A stretch of DNA of 22,660 nt from Mnemiopsis leidyi (GCA_000226015.1 JH153936.1:57840-80499), one strand, 5' to 3'; numbered from the stretch's first letter, positions 1 through 11,317 are shown. Numbers and translations are program-made. Notes: generated by a model from the sequence alone, not told the origin.

Positions 1-1509
1 AGTTTTCAGATAAGTTGTTTAAGAATCACCTGTTGACCAGGATCAGTAATAAAAGTTTATGAATTGAATAATTTTATGAGTAGACTAATTTCTAGCTTTT
101 ATGGGTTTATATGACTTTTTTTATTACAGACAACTTCCCTTATTACAGTTTATTGATTTCATTTTGGTTTATATTTTCCTGGAGCATCTGCTATATTTTT
201 TGTCCCAGTTTTTTTTTAAACTTTGATATAATAGATTACAGTTAATAGTGATATTACTAATATAAAATTATAGCATCCAGTTCTTTATGGTTTCACTCAC
301 AGCTGTGCATAAGTGTTTTAATATTAAATTATTTACTCTTTGAAGCTGTGGATAAACATCATTAATTTATTATTATTATTATTAATTTATATCATTTATA
401 GGTGCTTACGCTGCATGCAGCGTCTGCTACACAGTTTTCTAGCCACCTTTGGTGGCATGCGATGTGCTCAAAAGGGCTCTGGTTAGAGAAAATCATGCGA
501 TCTCACGCATTTCTGGCCTGGCAAATTTTGAAGAAATTCTAAAGGCCCATCTCCTGTTAGGGCTCTCCTCAAATTGCTGGGGGCTGTGTGACTCTTTCTA
601 CAGTCTTTTCCGATCTTTGTTGCTAAGCAACCAAGACTGAGGTCCCCAGGCAACCCTCAGAGAATTTCCTTCTTGAATTAATTGTATGATTGTTGTGTTG
701 AAAATATTAGAATACCTATGATATTCTTAAAATTGTCCCACATTTTTAGGCGATTTTACCCTAAATTGATAGGCTGCAGCAGGCCAGCGGGCCCTTGTTA
801 TGGCACCATTTTGTGTGCTGCTTATGAACAAAGATTTTTTGAGCAGACCTCCTTTGGAGCCTACAGGCTATAGTCCACAAACAATCTTCAGACTAAAATA
901 ATTTGATATCAGACTTTTTACCAGAAGCTGAATTCAACAATAGCACTCCAATATAAATTATACCAATGAAACGCCCTATTATAAAGCCCTGTTGTAAAGA
1001 CAGTAGATATGGATCTTTCATAAAAATCAGGAAGGGAACATGGGGTCAGATTTGAGTTCCAATTTCAGTACAGGTAACAGGATATCCAGAACATCTGTTG
1101 GGGTATATGTTGCACGTGATCTATTACTCTGGACCCTGCTTACATAAGAAACATTTCAAAATGAGACCAAGAAGGTCATACCCTAGGTGGGTCAACAAGA
1201 TAAATTTTTGAAAGCTGATCTGTAGATCCCTAAGATAGAAGAATATAAAACCGATTAGTACAGATACACATGGAAAATATTTTTTTCGCATTATCGTCAC
1301 TCAGTGGTACTATTCATTATTGCTGAATTCTGAGAAAATTTTATCGAAGTGAGGTCATGCATGATATGTAAATGACTGCTAAAAAATTGGGTTTTTGGGG
1401 GGTGCGGAGATGAAATGTGTGATAGCCATATGAATTTTATGATGGCACTGCCTTGTTTAAACTAGTTATTGTTCTGAAAGAGTAAATCGAATATCCCTTG
1501 GTTCAGCCC
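1..1509. other. Gene-free 5' flank of the TBK1-like gene
   Basis: No exon with recognisable homology was found here. The open frames at 449-640 and 682-873 are short, begin at non-ATG or weak starts, and match nothing I recognise. The stretch holds a short TTA microsatellite (about 368-386), a perfect 16-bp palindrome at 408-423 centred on GCATGC, and a 13-bp palindrome at 619-631. The last part presumably contains the promoter and 5' UTR of the kinase gene, but no TATA box could be assigned. Confidence 0.6.
619..631. promoter_or_regulatory. RFX X-box-like palindrome GTTGCTAAGCAAC inside a larger inverted repeat
   Basis: GTTGCT-A-AGCAAC is a perfect inverted repeat. It resembles the RFX-family X-box but has a one-base spacer where the common form has two. 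It lies inside an outer inverted repeat, CAGTCTT at 601-607 and AAGACTG at 633-639. It is about 880 bp upstream of the kinase start codon. Binding is inference. Confidence 0.3.
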
Positions 1510-4280
1510 ATGGAAAAAAGTGGCTACATAAACTCACGTGTAGTATTAGGAGACGGATCTTTTGCTACAGTATTTAAGGGATACGATAAACAAACTGGAG
1601 AATCAGTTGCCATCAAGCAACCCAAAAATGTGAAACAAGGACAAGTGCTACGAAAAGAGATAGACATACTGAAAAAGCTGCCAAAACATCCCAACATCAT
1701 CCAAGTTCTAGACCGTATGCTTTTCTTCCATTGATACTTTCCCAACCATTCAAAGACGATTAATGATGCTGTAGAAAGGATTTGATAAATATGTTTGTCT
1801 TTATAATTAATACAATTTTGCATTTACACATACTTATTTGTTTGTTTTCAGATGCTGAATCAGACAAACATCAGTACATGATATTAGAATTCTGTCAGGG
1901 TGAAAGTCTTATGGACTATATGAATAATAACCTTTTCAACACTTTTGGTGTTGAAGTTCATGACTTTCATGCAGCTCTTCTAGGTAAGCTTTAAAGAGTT
2001 CTCCTTCATTTCTAAGTGATTATGTGACTGTGTCAAATAGACTGGATAACAAAATCATGTTGGAGAGGATCAGGTAAGCTTAGTTAGCATTCATGATGTT
2101 ACGAACCCTCTGGGGCATTACTGCACCCAGTCTCAAAGCTTACAGTACTGATTCAACAAGAAACAAACTAACCTAGACACCTACCAAATGGAATTGAGGC
2201 AAACTAGCTAGCCCGCAAAAGGGACTAGCTAGCTCAGAAAGGGACTGATTTCTGGTTTAGGTATTGAATGTAATAGATCTAATATTTTACTACTATTGAA
2301 TTAAATGTCATAAAGCTTGAAATACAATTTAAAATTTCAGATATTTCTGCGGGATACAAACATCTACGAGATAATAAATTTGCCCACAGAGACATCAAGC
2401 CTGACAATATTATGATAAGCCTCAGCAACAAGGATGGTAATTTATGAACAATTGTGAATATAAACTCGATAATTTGTTGGTTAAGATATTGACCATGGTC
2501 AAGGCCATTTACTGTTCACCCTTGGCTTAAGTTTTGCTGGTATTCTAGCATGTTTTACACAATATTTGCACATTTGCAGAGGATCTGATCTCTAACAACT
2601 TAAAAAGTAGAAAGTTAAATTGTTACCTTCTTACCTATTGTTTTGATCAGGATCACGTACTTACAAACTAGCAGACATGGGAACAGCCAAACAGTATGTT
2701 GATGAAAGTAATCCTGACAACTCTGCTGCAGTTTTGACATCCATAGCAGGCAAGAAGCTATTTTCATTCAAATTATCTTGTTGTGTTGAATTATTTAACA
2801 AAAGGCAAGTTACATGTTTAAATTAAAAGTCAATCTTTTATTGTTTTATCCAACTAATGATAGTTATCAAACGATTGCACTAAGCTAGTAGGGGCATCTA
2901 GCTGGTCATACAGTTGATCTATGCTTGATTGGCCTTAAATGTGCTACATGAATGATCAACCAGTTCTAGAATGCTCCTTGTAGTGGTGTAGTAAGGTGGT
3001 ATAGGGTAAAGACAATCATAAACAGGAATGTGTTACTTCACATCATAAATAGTGCTTAAGGGATCGGAGTTAAACTTGGCCATTCTTCTACTGGACCAAC
3101 TCCTCATTGTAATTATTATGACAAACTATTATGATCTTTGAAATGCTTCAACCCTGTGAACTCAAACAGTATTCTTATTTCCTTATCTTATTTCTTTGCC
3201 TGATGAATTCTTATTTCAGGCTCTCTTGAATACATGGATACATACATGTTGGGTCGCTATATAGAAAACCAGAAAAGATCAAAATGGAGTGCTAAGGTGA
3301 AAGAAAAGTATAGTGAAAATATAGACTTATGGAGCATAGGCTGCACTCTGGTCTATATAGCTTGTAATTGTGCTGCCTTTGCTGCATCAACTCCTGATGA
3401 CATCTTACATTTACATAACTCAAGAGAGGCTAATGCTATCATGGGATCAAACATAAATAACAAGATTACATTTTCATCCACATTTAGAGAGGTTTCTCCA
3501 CTTCGTAGAACTGCATCAGAAAAGCTACAAAATCGATATTTAGGCATCATACGTGAGTGCTTCAAACCACTTGATGAAAGGGATGCTGGCGTTTTCTTTA
3601 ATTCTGTTGATGAATTAAGAAACAGAAAACTTTGTTACATGATCAATATCAACAGGGGTTTTGGACAATATGATCTTGGAGAAAAACTTGGAACAGAACC
3701 ATGTAGCAGTGAAACCAAGAGTGTTTTTGCTATGAAGTCGGTAGATCACTTTTGTGAGGCGTTGAGATTTCCGGTGCAAGTTGTATTCACTTTGACTAAG
3801 GATGATAGCACAAAGTTGAGGAAAATTCCTCTTATCGTCATGCCATCTGATCCTACTGGAAAATTTATTCATGTGATCAAGTCCCGCTGCTCCTCTATTA
3901 AAATAATTGTTTCACAAGTTAAACAACCTGACTTCGACATATCCATGCTGAAGCATCTTTGCCTCATAATTGTGAATGATTCCAATTTTGAAGATATACA
4001 GAAGAATCATATCATCCCTACTGATGAGGTGAAAAATTACATCTACACACAGTATTCAGAAATTGAGCAGATCTATAGAGACATGGCCAAAGTAAAGCGA
4101 ACTGTGGAGCTTGATTCATTACAAACTAGATGCGGCAATATTGAGTCGGATCTCACAAAAAAATTAAAGGAGTATGGAAAACTGGTTTATGGTAGGAAAG
4201 ACAAGATTGGGCTTCTTCAGTCTTTATCTGCTGCCATTTTAGCCTCTGATGGCATCATGAAAAACACTATAGTGTTCTGA
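1510..4280 (+). CDS. TBK1: TBK1/IKK-epsilon-like serine/threonine kinase, five exons, 530 aa
   Basis: Exons are 1510-1714, 1852-1983, 2341-2436, 2651-2749 and 3220-4280, with junction phases 1,1,1,1. The start is the ATG at 1510. The kinase domain (about 1-300) shows the glycine loop GDGSFATV (14-21), VAIK with Lys36, helix-C Glu50, HRDIKPDNIM (128-137) and DLWSIG in the last exon. Spacing and wording match TBK1/IKK-epsilon, for example EFC..SL and the sequence before HRD. Ser175 aligns with the activating Ser172 of human TBK1. The magnesium motif reads DMG (153-155) where human TBK1 has DFG. The last intron starts with GC (2750), a GC-AG intron. The C-terminal about 230 residues may contain a ubiquitin-like fold and a short helical segment. 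At 530 aa it is shorter than human TBK1 (729 aa), so much of the scaffold/coiled-coil region is absent or diverged. Known role: cytosolic innate-immune and autophagy kinase. Confidence 0.88.
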
Positions 4281-4442
4281 AAACTCAACTTTTTAAAAAG
4301 TGAATATCAGTCGAATGTGGACGAATTATCATCATATGAATGTTTGCAATTTCTTACTTTAAAGCTTTGGATTTTTGAAGAATTTGAGTCTTTTAATTCA
4401 AACAGAATGTATACATTATTATGTAGAAAGTATAATATAAAA

Positions 4443-4478
4443 AATAAATGTGGTTGGTTTTTTACACAAATAAATAAA
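4443..4478 (+). terminator. Poly(A) signals for the TBK1-like gene
   Basis: AATAAA occurs at 4443-4448, 4469-4474 and 4473-4478, 160-200 bp after the stop codon, followed by a T-rich stretch. This is a normal 3' UTR length for the upstream gene. Confidence 0.6.
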
Positions 4479-4894
4479 GAAATTATTTAACTCTGTGTTG
4501 AGTTAACTTTAAATGGTCGATTGACGATTTAAAAATACCCAGACTGAAGTCTTTGGTAAAAATTCTTAAAATTTCTGTTTGATTCAGTTTAAGTTTTTAT
4601 TTTTGTACTTCTTTGATTGGATTGGTTAATTATCTTTAAGTTAATTTTATGTTTTATTTTCCCGGTCTGCTAGTCTCTCCCCCAGTGACAGGAATTTTAA
4701 AAGTGGCTAGGAATCCGAAGTTTAAAATGGCTAGTTGATTTTTGCATAATTTTACATTTTGATCGGTATTAAAGCTAACATAGAACAATTTTGGCTAACA
4801 TAGAACAAGAGGATATATGCACTCGGGGCATATTCAATATTGGGAGGTAAAATAATTGTCCGAGAGGAACACGTTAAGAACACGTTAAGTGCTT

Positions 4895-4985
4895 GTGAAG
4901 AGGCTCGAACCGGGTACATTACAGTCACTTCGGAAACCTACCCCTACACCTGGTACACCACGAGATCAGTGACGGAAAAGTTATT
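4895..4985 (-). repeat. tRNA-like element, possible SINE head or tRNA pseudogene
   Basis: On the minus strand there is a B-box-like GGTTCGAGCC at about 4903-4912 and an A-box-like TGTAGGGGTAGG roughly 40 nt upstream of it, the spacing expected for an internal RNA polymerase III promoter. I could not fold a complete cloverleaf with paired acceptor stems, so a working tRNA gene is unlikely. It does not resemble the two SINE copies at 19.5 and 21.0 kb beyond the box motifs. Confidence 0.3.
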
Positions 4986-5349
4986 GCATCTTTCATGAAT
5001 GCACGTTAATAATGGCTAGTCGTTGGGCCAATGCAAATAAGTTGTTTAGCGATAGGATTCCTACTTTAATTAAAAATCTTTCCAACCGAAATTCTTCTGA
5101 CACACGATATTTAAATTCAATATCTTAGCGATTTTGAAATTATCGGTTAAAACTATATACATATTAAGGATTACATATTGTGTGCTAACCCTGTCTCATT
5201 AAATGACTCTCACAATTTACTCTAGATCTGATTAACACTTTATAATGTAAAATTGTGAAACTGTATTGCTTAAATTGATAAAAATCCATTGAAGTTTTGC
5301 CTTACCAACTTGTGCTGTATGACATTTAATGCCTTTTTCCCAATTAGAA

Positions 5350-7793
5350 ATGACTGAAGTAGCAAGGCCGGATTATGTAATCAGAGGTGAGAGTATCGTA
5401 ACCTCGCTCTGCAGACAGAATACCATCCTGGTAACAGGCTCGGAGGAGGGAAACATAAAGCTATATGATACTCAGATTATGAGGCCAACAGCTTCGTGGA
5501 TCGCTCATAAAGGTTTGAAAGTTTACCATATTTAACCTTCTTCGGATGTACCGAATCTAAAGTGGTTTAGATATTGTAGCTTTTATAACTTAATATTTGG
5601 GCTGATATTGGGGTTAATCTATTAACACCTCCAAACGGATAAAAAACCTGGGAATGAACCTCTCTGATATTTGATAAGCATGCAGCTCAGGTAATGGGAC
5701 TAAAGGCACTGGATGGTGGAGGAGTCATGTCACAGGGGAGAGAAGGAGGACTGGCACTCTGGAAGGAGGGGCAGTGTGTCAGGTCCTGTAGTGTTCCCAG
5801 TACTGGCTTCTGTAGATTCGCTCTGTCAGACGATCAGCGACATTGCTTCCTTGGGCTAGATGAGAAGTCCAAGGTATTCTTTTTTCCCGTATCTTGCCAT
5901 TTGGGCCCGAAGGGCCCAAATGGCAAGATTGTTTTGATACGTTTTGTGCACGTGCACAAAAAGTACAAAACAAGGGTTGGCGATCGACAGCGTAAGTTTG
6001 GAATATTAGCTCGAAAAGTGTCCGTACGTACGTCCGCGCTCCTTTATCAAACTTATCATGTATACAAATAAGATTATAGGTTTTAACTGCCCAAGGCCGC
6101 AGAATGTACTTTAGATATACATAATCATTACAAAATTTATGTATATTTGCCTAACATCAAGAAAAATGATCAAAATTCTAAGAACTTTAGTTTTATTGAG
6201 TAATTTGTCGAAATTTGACAGATTGAAAGAAGAATGTAACACGATTTTAATCTCAGCTCCGTACACGGTACAAATCTATTTAACGACAAACTTACATAAC
6301 GCTATAAGTATAAAGTATAAACACAACGCAGTATGACTATGAATACATTGTAACGGTAGCACAGACAATTTAATTGTAACGACGCCATACAGACTCACGA
6401 TATTTGAAATAAAACAATGAAAAGAACGCGCGATAGTGTTCAAACTTTGCGCGTGCAGAGTGAAATTTTAAAATCATACATTGAACGGCTGTATTAATTC
6501 GCGCGTCTGTATTTACACGTGCAGAGCCAGAACTATGAAAATTAACCGAAATTACGTGTGGTTAGTGGTTGCGTATTATGATTCCTTATTTCGAGAATTT
6601 TAATTACAAAAAGCGACGGCATGATAATTGATACGGGAAATTCAGCGGTCGCCTGACACAGTGAAAGCGGCCGCACTTCTTGTTTAGAGTGTTGATGTTG
6701 TCCGAGCTTTATCGACACCTGTCTATTGCCAGAATAGTGTATGTATCTGAATTGAGAATTTTGAGAGTCAGCGATTGTAACAGTTCCATAATTTTCAGGT
6801 TGCATGTGTCGATGCCGTCAAGTTAAACGTTGTGAAGACTTTTCAACCTGCGGATTTTAACAGAAAAGGTGGAGGGTGCTGTTATAACTTTAAAACTTGT
6901 ATTGTAGCTTTCCAGGTTTTCAATGTTTGTAATTACAATATACCAAGTTACTGCCAAAAAGGCTCTTAATCTCTATTCAGGAATGTGCTGGAGCTTGACA
7001 GTTAGCGGCAACTACGTTTATCTGGGGTATGAAAGTGGTCATATTGTTTTGCTTGACCGGCGGAATCTCTCTACTCAGGTCACTATTCTTCTTTGTTCAA
7101 ATTTCATTGTTAAAGTGTTTCTATAAAGTGGATGTTCTATAAAGTGGATGTTGTATAAACTTGAGCTCTCTTTTAATTACTGAAATATTAAGTTGCTACT
7201 TTTGCTCGCAATGTTTTCTATGTTGCTTGGCAGCATTTGGCTTACTTTTATTGGAGTATTGAATAATTCACTATTATAAACAACAGTGATACAAACAGTC
7301 CAACAAACATCAGGTATTGGAAGTGAAAGTACACGATGAGATAGTGACTACATTGGATGTCAGAGACAACAAGATCATATCATCCTCCCCAGACTCTACC
7401 ATCAAGATAACATCCCTCACAACAGAGGGGATAGCATCTGACAACTCCTTACAGGATACACCCTCCAAAACAAACCAGCCTAACAGTCCTCTTGAGACAA
7501 TAGTCGGTTCACTAAATTCCAGCTCCAGCAAGGAGAAGATCTCTGCAGAAACACCCTACACTATTCCTTTAAAGTGTCAGGGGTCAAGTCAGATCCGGAT
7601 TCGGCCAGATGGAAAGCTGTTTGCCGCGTCTGGGTGGGATGGCGGTTTGAGACTGTACAGTGTCAAGAAGTACAAGTTTCTCGGTCTTGTTGAGGCTCAT
7701 TGTCCGGAAACTATCACCGATATGATTACTTTCGATAACAGAATCATCTGTAGTGGCAGAGATTGCAAAATTAGTTTTTGGACTTTTTATTGA
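5350..7793 (+). CDS. GNB1L: GNB1L-like WD40-repeat protein, four exons, about 333 aa
   Basis: Exons are 5350-5512, 5686-5873, 6908-7078 and 7314-7793. The predicted 333 aa compares with 327 aa for human GNB1L. Diagnostic matches are the N-terminal PDYVIRG, the blade MSQGREGGLALW, the blade LGYESGHIVLLDRRN, and the C-terminal RIRPDGKLFAASGWDGGLRL followed by CSGRDCKISFW up to the stop. The exon 1/2 join uses the AG at 5685, which restores the frame; the AG at 5690 does not. The start of exon 3 is the weakest point: 6908 keeps the frame open after exon 2, but its first about 20 residues align poorly, and another acceptor (6916) gives a different frame. The last exon carries a Ser/Thr/Asn-rich insertion between blades. 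Known role: WD40 protein needed for stability of PIKK kinases such as ATM and ATR. Confidence 0.85.
5891..5929. repeat. Perfect hairpin: 18-bp arms, 3-nt loop
   Basis: The arm at 5891-5908 is the exact reverse complement of the arm at 5912-5929, separated by GAA. It begins 17 bp after the exon 2 donor (5874) of GNB1L, so the nascent transcript would fold into a strong GC-containing stem. The arms are flanked by a further inverted pair, CGTATC/GATACG, which may mark the remnant of a foldback element. Confidence 0.85.
5942..5961. repeat. Perfect 20-bp palindrome centred on GTGCAC/GTGCAC
   Basis: TTTTGTGCAC at 5942-5951 is mirrored by GTGCACAAAA at 5952-5961. The palindrome contains a CACGTG E-box core. 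It lies 12 bp after the hairpin at 5891-5929 in the same intron. Confidence 0.85.
5962..6907. other. Remainder of GNB1L intron 2
   Basis: About 950 bp of intron without coding signal. It has islands rich in CG dinucleotides (6420-6530, including GCGCGTGCAGAG and the related ACACGTGCAGAG) in otherwise AT-rich sequence. Together with the palindromes at its 5' end this looks like an inserted, decayed element. No terminal inverted repeats or target duplication could be fixed. Confidence 0.4.
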
Positions 7794-8095
7794 TCAGTTG
7801 GTTCTAATCATCCGAATCGCCTTTTTAAAATTATGATATACCTACCTGTACAATTTCAAAAGTGTCTCCTTAATTTAAAATATTTTCTATAGCCATATGT
7901 TTTCTATAGCATATGCTTAAGTGATATCATACTTGTATTTTCCAACTTTGCCTTAATCCTTATGTATAATAGAATAGCGAAAACATTTATCAAAATGAGA
8001 GAATTTAGGGTATATTTTACCCCCTCCCTCCTATTTCTCGCTAAATCGAGGTTTATTGTTTGCTAAACGTAACGCTATTATTTGACCTTCCTTGA

Positions 8096-8101
8096 AATAA
8101 A
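8096..8101 (+). terminator. Poly(A) signal for GNB1L
   Basis: AATAAA lies about 300 bp after the GNB1L stop and only about 100 bp before the BIN3-like start codon. It leaves about 80 bp for cleavage of the first transcript and the start of the next. Confidence 0.55.
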
Positions 8102-8200
8102 GCTTTTTAGCTAGGATGACAGTATGACATGAAGAAACAATACCTGAGTGTGTAAAGCTTGTTGTCCCTGACGCGGGAGTGTGTTATCTCCAAGAAAGAC

Positions 8201-10371
8201 ATGGCCTCGCTCTTCAGGAGGAAGAAGCAGCCTCAGACCGAGGAGGAGCGATTGTTTGCGGAGTATCGGAAACTAGAGAAGAGAACACAAGCACTCAGCA
8301 ACGGTATCAAGTCTTGGAAGACTAGCCAGCTTAACTTGTGCAAGGTGAATATTGATTGTTGTAATATTTCCTCACCTATTGTTGGGATAACTATGACCAA
8401 CCACAACTACGTTGCGAGATCGAGTAAGAACACAGCCTGCCGTAGAAATAGTAACAATATTATACATCAAGAGTAAAGGTAGAAAACAGATTAGTATGCA
8501 TGCAAAGTCAACAGCGTATATACGGGTTGATGTGAGAATATTAGAAGATATGACGAAAGTTCGTAATTTACAACAATTGAAATGCAAAATTTCCCGACTA
8601 GCTTTATACGGGTCAGAAAGGGTCATCATCAGTTGAGTAGACAAGACTCCATAATATTCAAAAGAACACTACATGCGAATTTTCGGCCGGTTATTATAAC
8701 TTGTTGCTTTAATTATAAGAACCTTTAAGCTCCGATGAACATTCCAAGTTCCAAAATATAAAAAATTCAAAGTTTTCCATAAGTTCATTATTTCATTTCA
8801 GTTGTAGAATAGAGCTAAGCAATTAAGTGATGGTCCAGCAATACTTATGTATATGTATGTTTCACAAATCCCGTCTTTTAGGGGCAGAACAAAATGTCGA
8901 GTTGCTTGAAGCAAGTATCCAAGATAGGACTGGACCCCTCTGCTCTGACGAGATGTGTAGATCTTATTACCACTCAACGTCACAAAATGGTTGGTTTACC
9001 TTGCTACCCCACAGTTCCCTTACTTTATGTTACTCTTTAACTTTTACCATGCTACTCCACAGATCACATATTTTAGGTTTCTCTTTAACTTTTACTATGC
9101 TACTCCACAGATCCCTTACTTTATGTTACTCTTTAACTTTCACCATGCTACTCCACAGTTCCCTTACTTTAGGTTTCTCTTTAACCTTAAAATCGAAATA
9201 GTAGATCACATTTTCGTAGTAGTAGTAGTAGATCATAAATTTTTGAGGGTTATCCTCTGTAGGAACTGATAACCTTTATTAGGTTATTAAAACTGTTACG
9301 ATTACTAAATAAATGGATACTAGGTTACTGATGATGGTTACCAAGTTAACAATGATAATGGGTACCAAGTTAACAAATGAATTCCTCAGTTGGATGACGT
9401 ACAGTTGACTACACAGGCCTCTATGCAGCGACTTCACTCTTTGTTCAACAACATGAATGGGGCTACAAAGAAACGAGCTCAGGCAAAAACTGAAGCTGAC
9501 AATGTAAGTAGGTAGACATTTCCGGATATTACAATCAGTTACACTCGTACTCCAAGTGTGAGTACTACAATACTCAAAATAATTCTCCAAACAAAATGTT
9601 ATACCACTGAAACCCCGAGTACACTTCTCCTGCAGCTGAAGAAGAAAGTAGACAAGTACTACAACCAGTATCCAATACCAATAGAGAAGTACAAAAACGC
9701 CGTCAAACTGCACAAGGAAGCGACGGAAAAACACGCCAAAACGCAAGAAAACTTGCTCAACGTATGTAGCTATATAATATAGATTGTGTTATCACTAATT
9801 TTTCCGTTTTCCACTTTTTTTCGAGTTGAATTCTATTTTTTTTGGCAGTGGTTCGGTTCATATTGAAAAATTTAACACAGAAGTTTTGAAATTTTTTACA
9901 GTGGTCATGGTTGAAAGTCTTGAATCCACCTCGACCCGGTCAAATGGTGAAACAAAATCTTAGTCACCTAACTTACAACTGTCTGAGGGGAGCAAAGTGG
10001 CGTTCCCAAGACGTTACATCACAGTACTGACTCAGTACTACTTAGTACTGAGATAACATTACAGTCTGAGATGTAGTTCGCACATTTAAATGTAATCTCC
10101 CACCCAGGACCTCCGCTGCATCAGTAAAGGTAAGTACGATTTCTTTGAGCCATGTCTGGAGTCTCTTCTCCTAGCTCAGCTGACTTACTACAAGCGGGTC
10201 TGGAAGACACTGGAGCCTGCAATCCAGGAGGTCGAGTCTACAGAGACTCTATCTACAGCGGTGAACATGGAGAAACTTCGTTCTTTGTCCATTGTTACCG
10301 GACCTCAGAACAACCTCAAGGCTAAGATGATGTCCAGGAAAAATGTAAAGGCACCTACCCCACCTAGTTAA
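8201..10371 (+). CDS. BIN3: BIN3-like BAR-domain protein, five exons, 251 aa
   Basis: Exons are 8201-8344, 8882-8989, 9390-9503, 9636-9761 and 10108-10371; all junctions are phase 0. The product is 251 aa, against 253 aa for human BIN3. The N-terminus starts MASLFRRKKQ, followed by a charged helical segment. The middle is helical and Lys/Glu-rich, with a match to the BIN3 helix ending in KVEKYEE (here KKKVDKYYN). The last exon has YDFFEPCLESLLLAQLTYY and LRSLSIV, matching the YFQPSFESLIRAQVVYY and LRALSIV segments of BIN3. No SH3 domain follows, as in BIN3. Known role: N-BAR/BAR proteins form banana-shaped dimers that bind curved membrane and act with actin and Rho GTPases (compare fission yeast hob3). 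The last exon contains an internal strong splice donor consensus that must be ignored to keep the homologous frame. Confidence 0.85.
8345..8881. other. Intron 1 of the BIN3-like gene
   Basis: This 537-bp intron is AT-rich. Small open frames on both strands at 8372-8644 overlap each other and have no recognisable homology. Nothing else was seen. Confidence 0.5.
9002..9190. repeat. 48-bp minisatellite, about four copies
   Basis: Units start at 9002, 9050, 9098 and 9146 (TGCTACYCCACAG), an exact 48-bp period, with alternating ATGTTACT and AGGTTTCT variants. The array starts 12 bp after the exon 2 donor (8990) of the BIN3-like gene. Each unit ends its pyrimidine-rich part with CCACAG, which resembles a 3' splice site. 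Because 48 is a multiple of three, two frames stay open through it, but this is not evidence of coding. Confidence 0.9.
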
Positions 10372-11317
10372 GTTTTGTTATTGTGTGGAGTTTTGACTGG
10401 TGTTTTATGTTCTATTGTTATTTTATAGTCTCGGTAAACGTCTTTTTCATTTCTTATATTCCTAAAGATCTGAAGGTTGTCGAATTGCCTCTGCTGTTTC
10501 TTGTGGTTTACAATGTGTTTTGATGAATTCTTCATGAGCTTAACATTTGTCGTGTGTAATAACTGATTGCCTTTCATAAGTAGCTGTATAATAGAGATAG
10601 GTATTCGTGGGAAACTGCCACAACCTTTCGAAGATTAAACAGCTCATTTCTCAAAATATTATTGGCCCTGCCTTAGTTCTCGGCAGTGAAATACTTTGGA
10701 ATGGTCCAATGGACACAAGTTGACATCCAAAAACAAAGGTAGGAGCATAAAATTTAGAAAAATGGGGTTTGAAATTTGAGACTTCTCCCCAGACATACCG
10801 TTTTCGATATTTTTTTCTGTTTCACTTTTATACTAATTTTGTTAAAGGAGTGGGTATTTTCGAATTAAACACTCATCTGATAGTGTTGTGAGGTCTGTCA
10901 ATAGGGCTGTTTTAGTACACCACGTTATAATTTTACCTGTTATATTCACTTTGTAATCGTCATATTATTTACTTTTGAATTGTAATGTCAACTTGAGTGA
11001 TGATTGTAATTGTACAAACTGACATTTTTGTATTATTTTATCCATGCATTATCTTTTAGTCTCTCGAAAATCGTGTTACCATAATTATAATTGCTCTTGC
11101 AGTATGAATAATGCTAACTCATCCAACAAAATAAGATAATGAATAAATAAATACTGGCATTTATTAAACGCTTAACTTACGCTAATATCATCTTAGAATA
11201 AAAGTGGTGAACTTACCACGTTGTAATCATTGTTTAATTATTACGTGTATCCTTACTGTATATTCTGATTGGAAAATTTAACAAGTCTTAACATAAGCAG
11301 GAGATGACTTGTGTTGT
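10372..11317. other. Intergenic region between the BIN3-like gene and RPIA
   Basis: No gene was found in these 946 bp. The minus-strand frame at 10368-10577 is Lys/Asn/His-rich low complexity in the 3' UTR. Overlapping AATAAA signals at 11142-11147 and 11146-11151 could end the BIN3-like transcript about 775 bp after its stop. Confidence 0.5.
11142..11151 (+). terminator. Candidate poly(A) signals for the BIN3-like gene
   Basis: Two overlapping AATAAA motifs lie 167-176 bp before the RPIA start. They are the first canonical signals after the BIN3-like stop that I noticed, so this assignment implies a long 3' UTR. Confidence 0.35.

Larger units (their letters stand above)
4281..5349. other. 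Intergenic region between the TBK1-like gene and GNB1L
   Basis: The region contains the kinase 3' UTR, a tRNA-like element on the minus strand (about 4895-4985), a direct repeat of CACGTTAAG near 4869-4889, and AT-rich sequence. No exon was found. A good splice-acceptor-like sequence, TTTTTCCCAATTAG, ends at 5347, two bases before the GNB1L start codon. It suggests a 5' UTR intron or a trans-splice acceptor, but the sequence alone cannot say which. Confidence 0.5.

Noticed and set aside
449..873. Two small plus-strand frames in the left flank
   Set aside because: Short, without homology, and without splice sites linking them to the kinase gene.
5874..6071. Extension of GNB1L exon 2 through the hairpin to a stop at 6071
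   Set aside because: GNB1L homology stops at the AAG|GTATTC donor and resumes at 6.9 kb. The extension reads through palindromic sequence.
8827..9269. Two overlapping plus-strand frames of 124 and 92 codons
   Set aside because: Both are produced by the 48-bp tandem repeat. The true BIN3 exon 2 uses another frame here and ends at 8989.
9279..9746. Minus-strand frame of 155 codons
   Set aside because: It is the shadow of BIN3-like exons 3 and 4 on the plus strand, and its protein has no recognisable domain.
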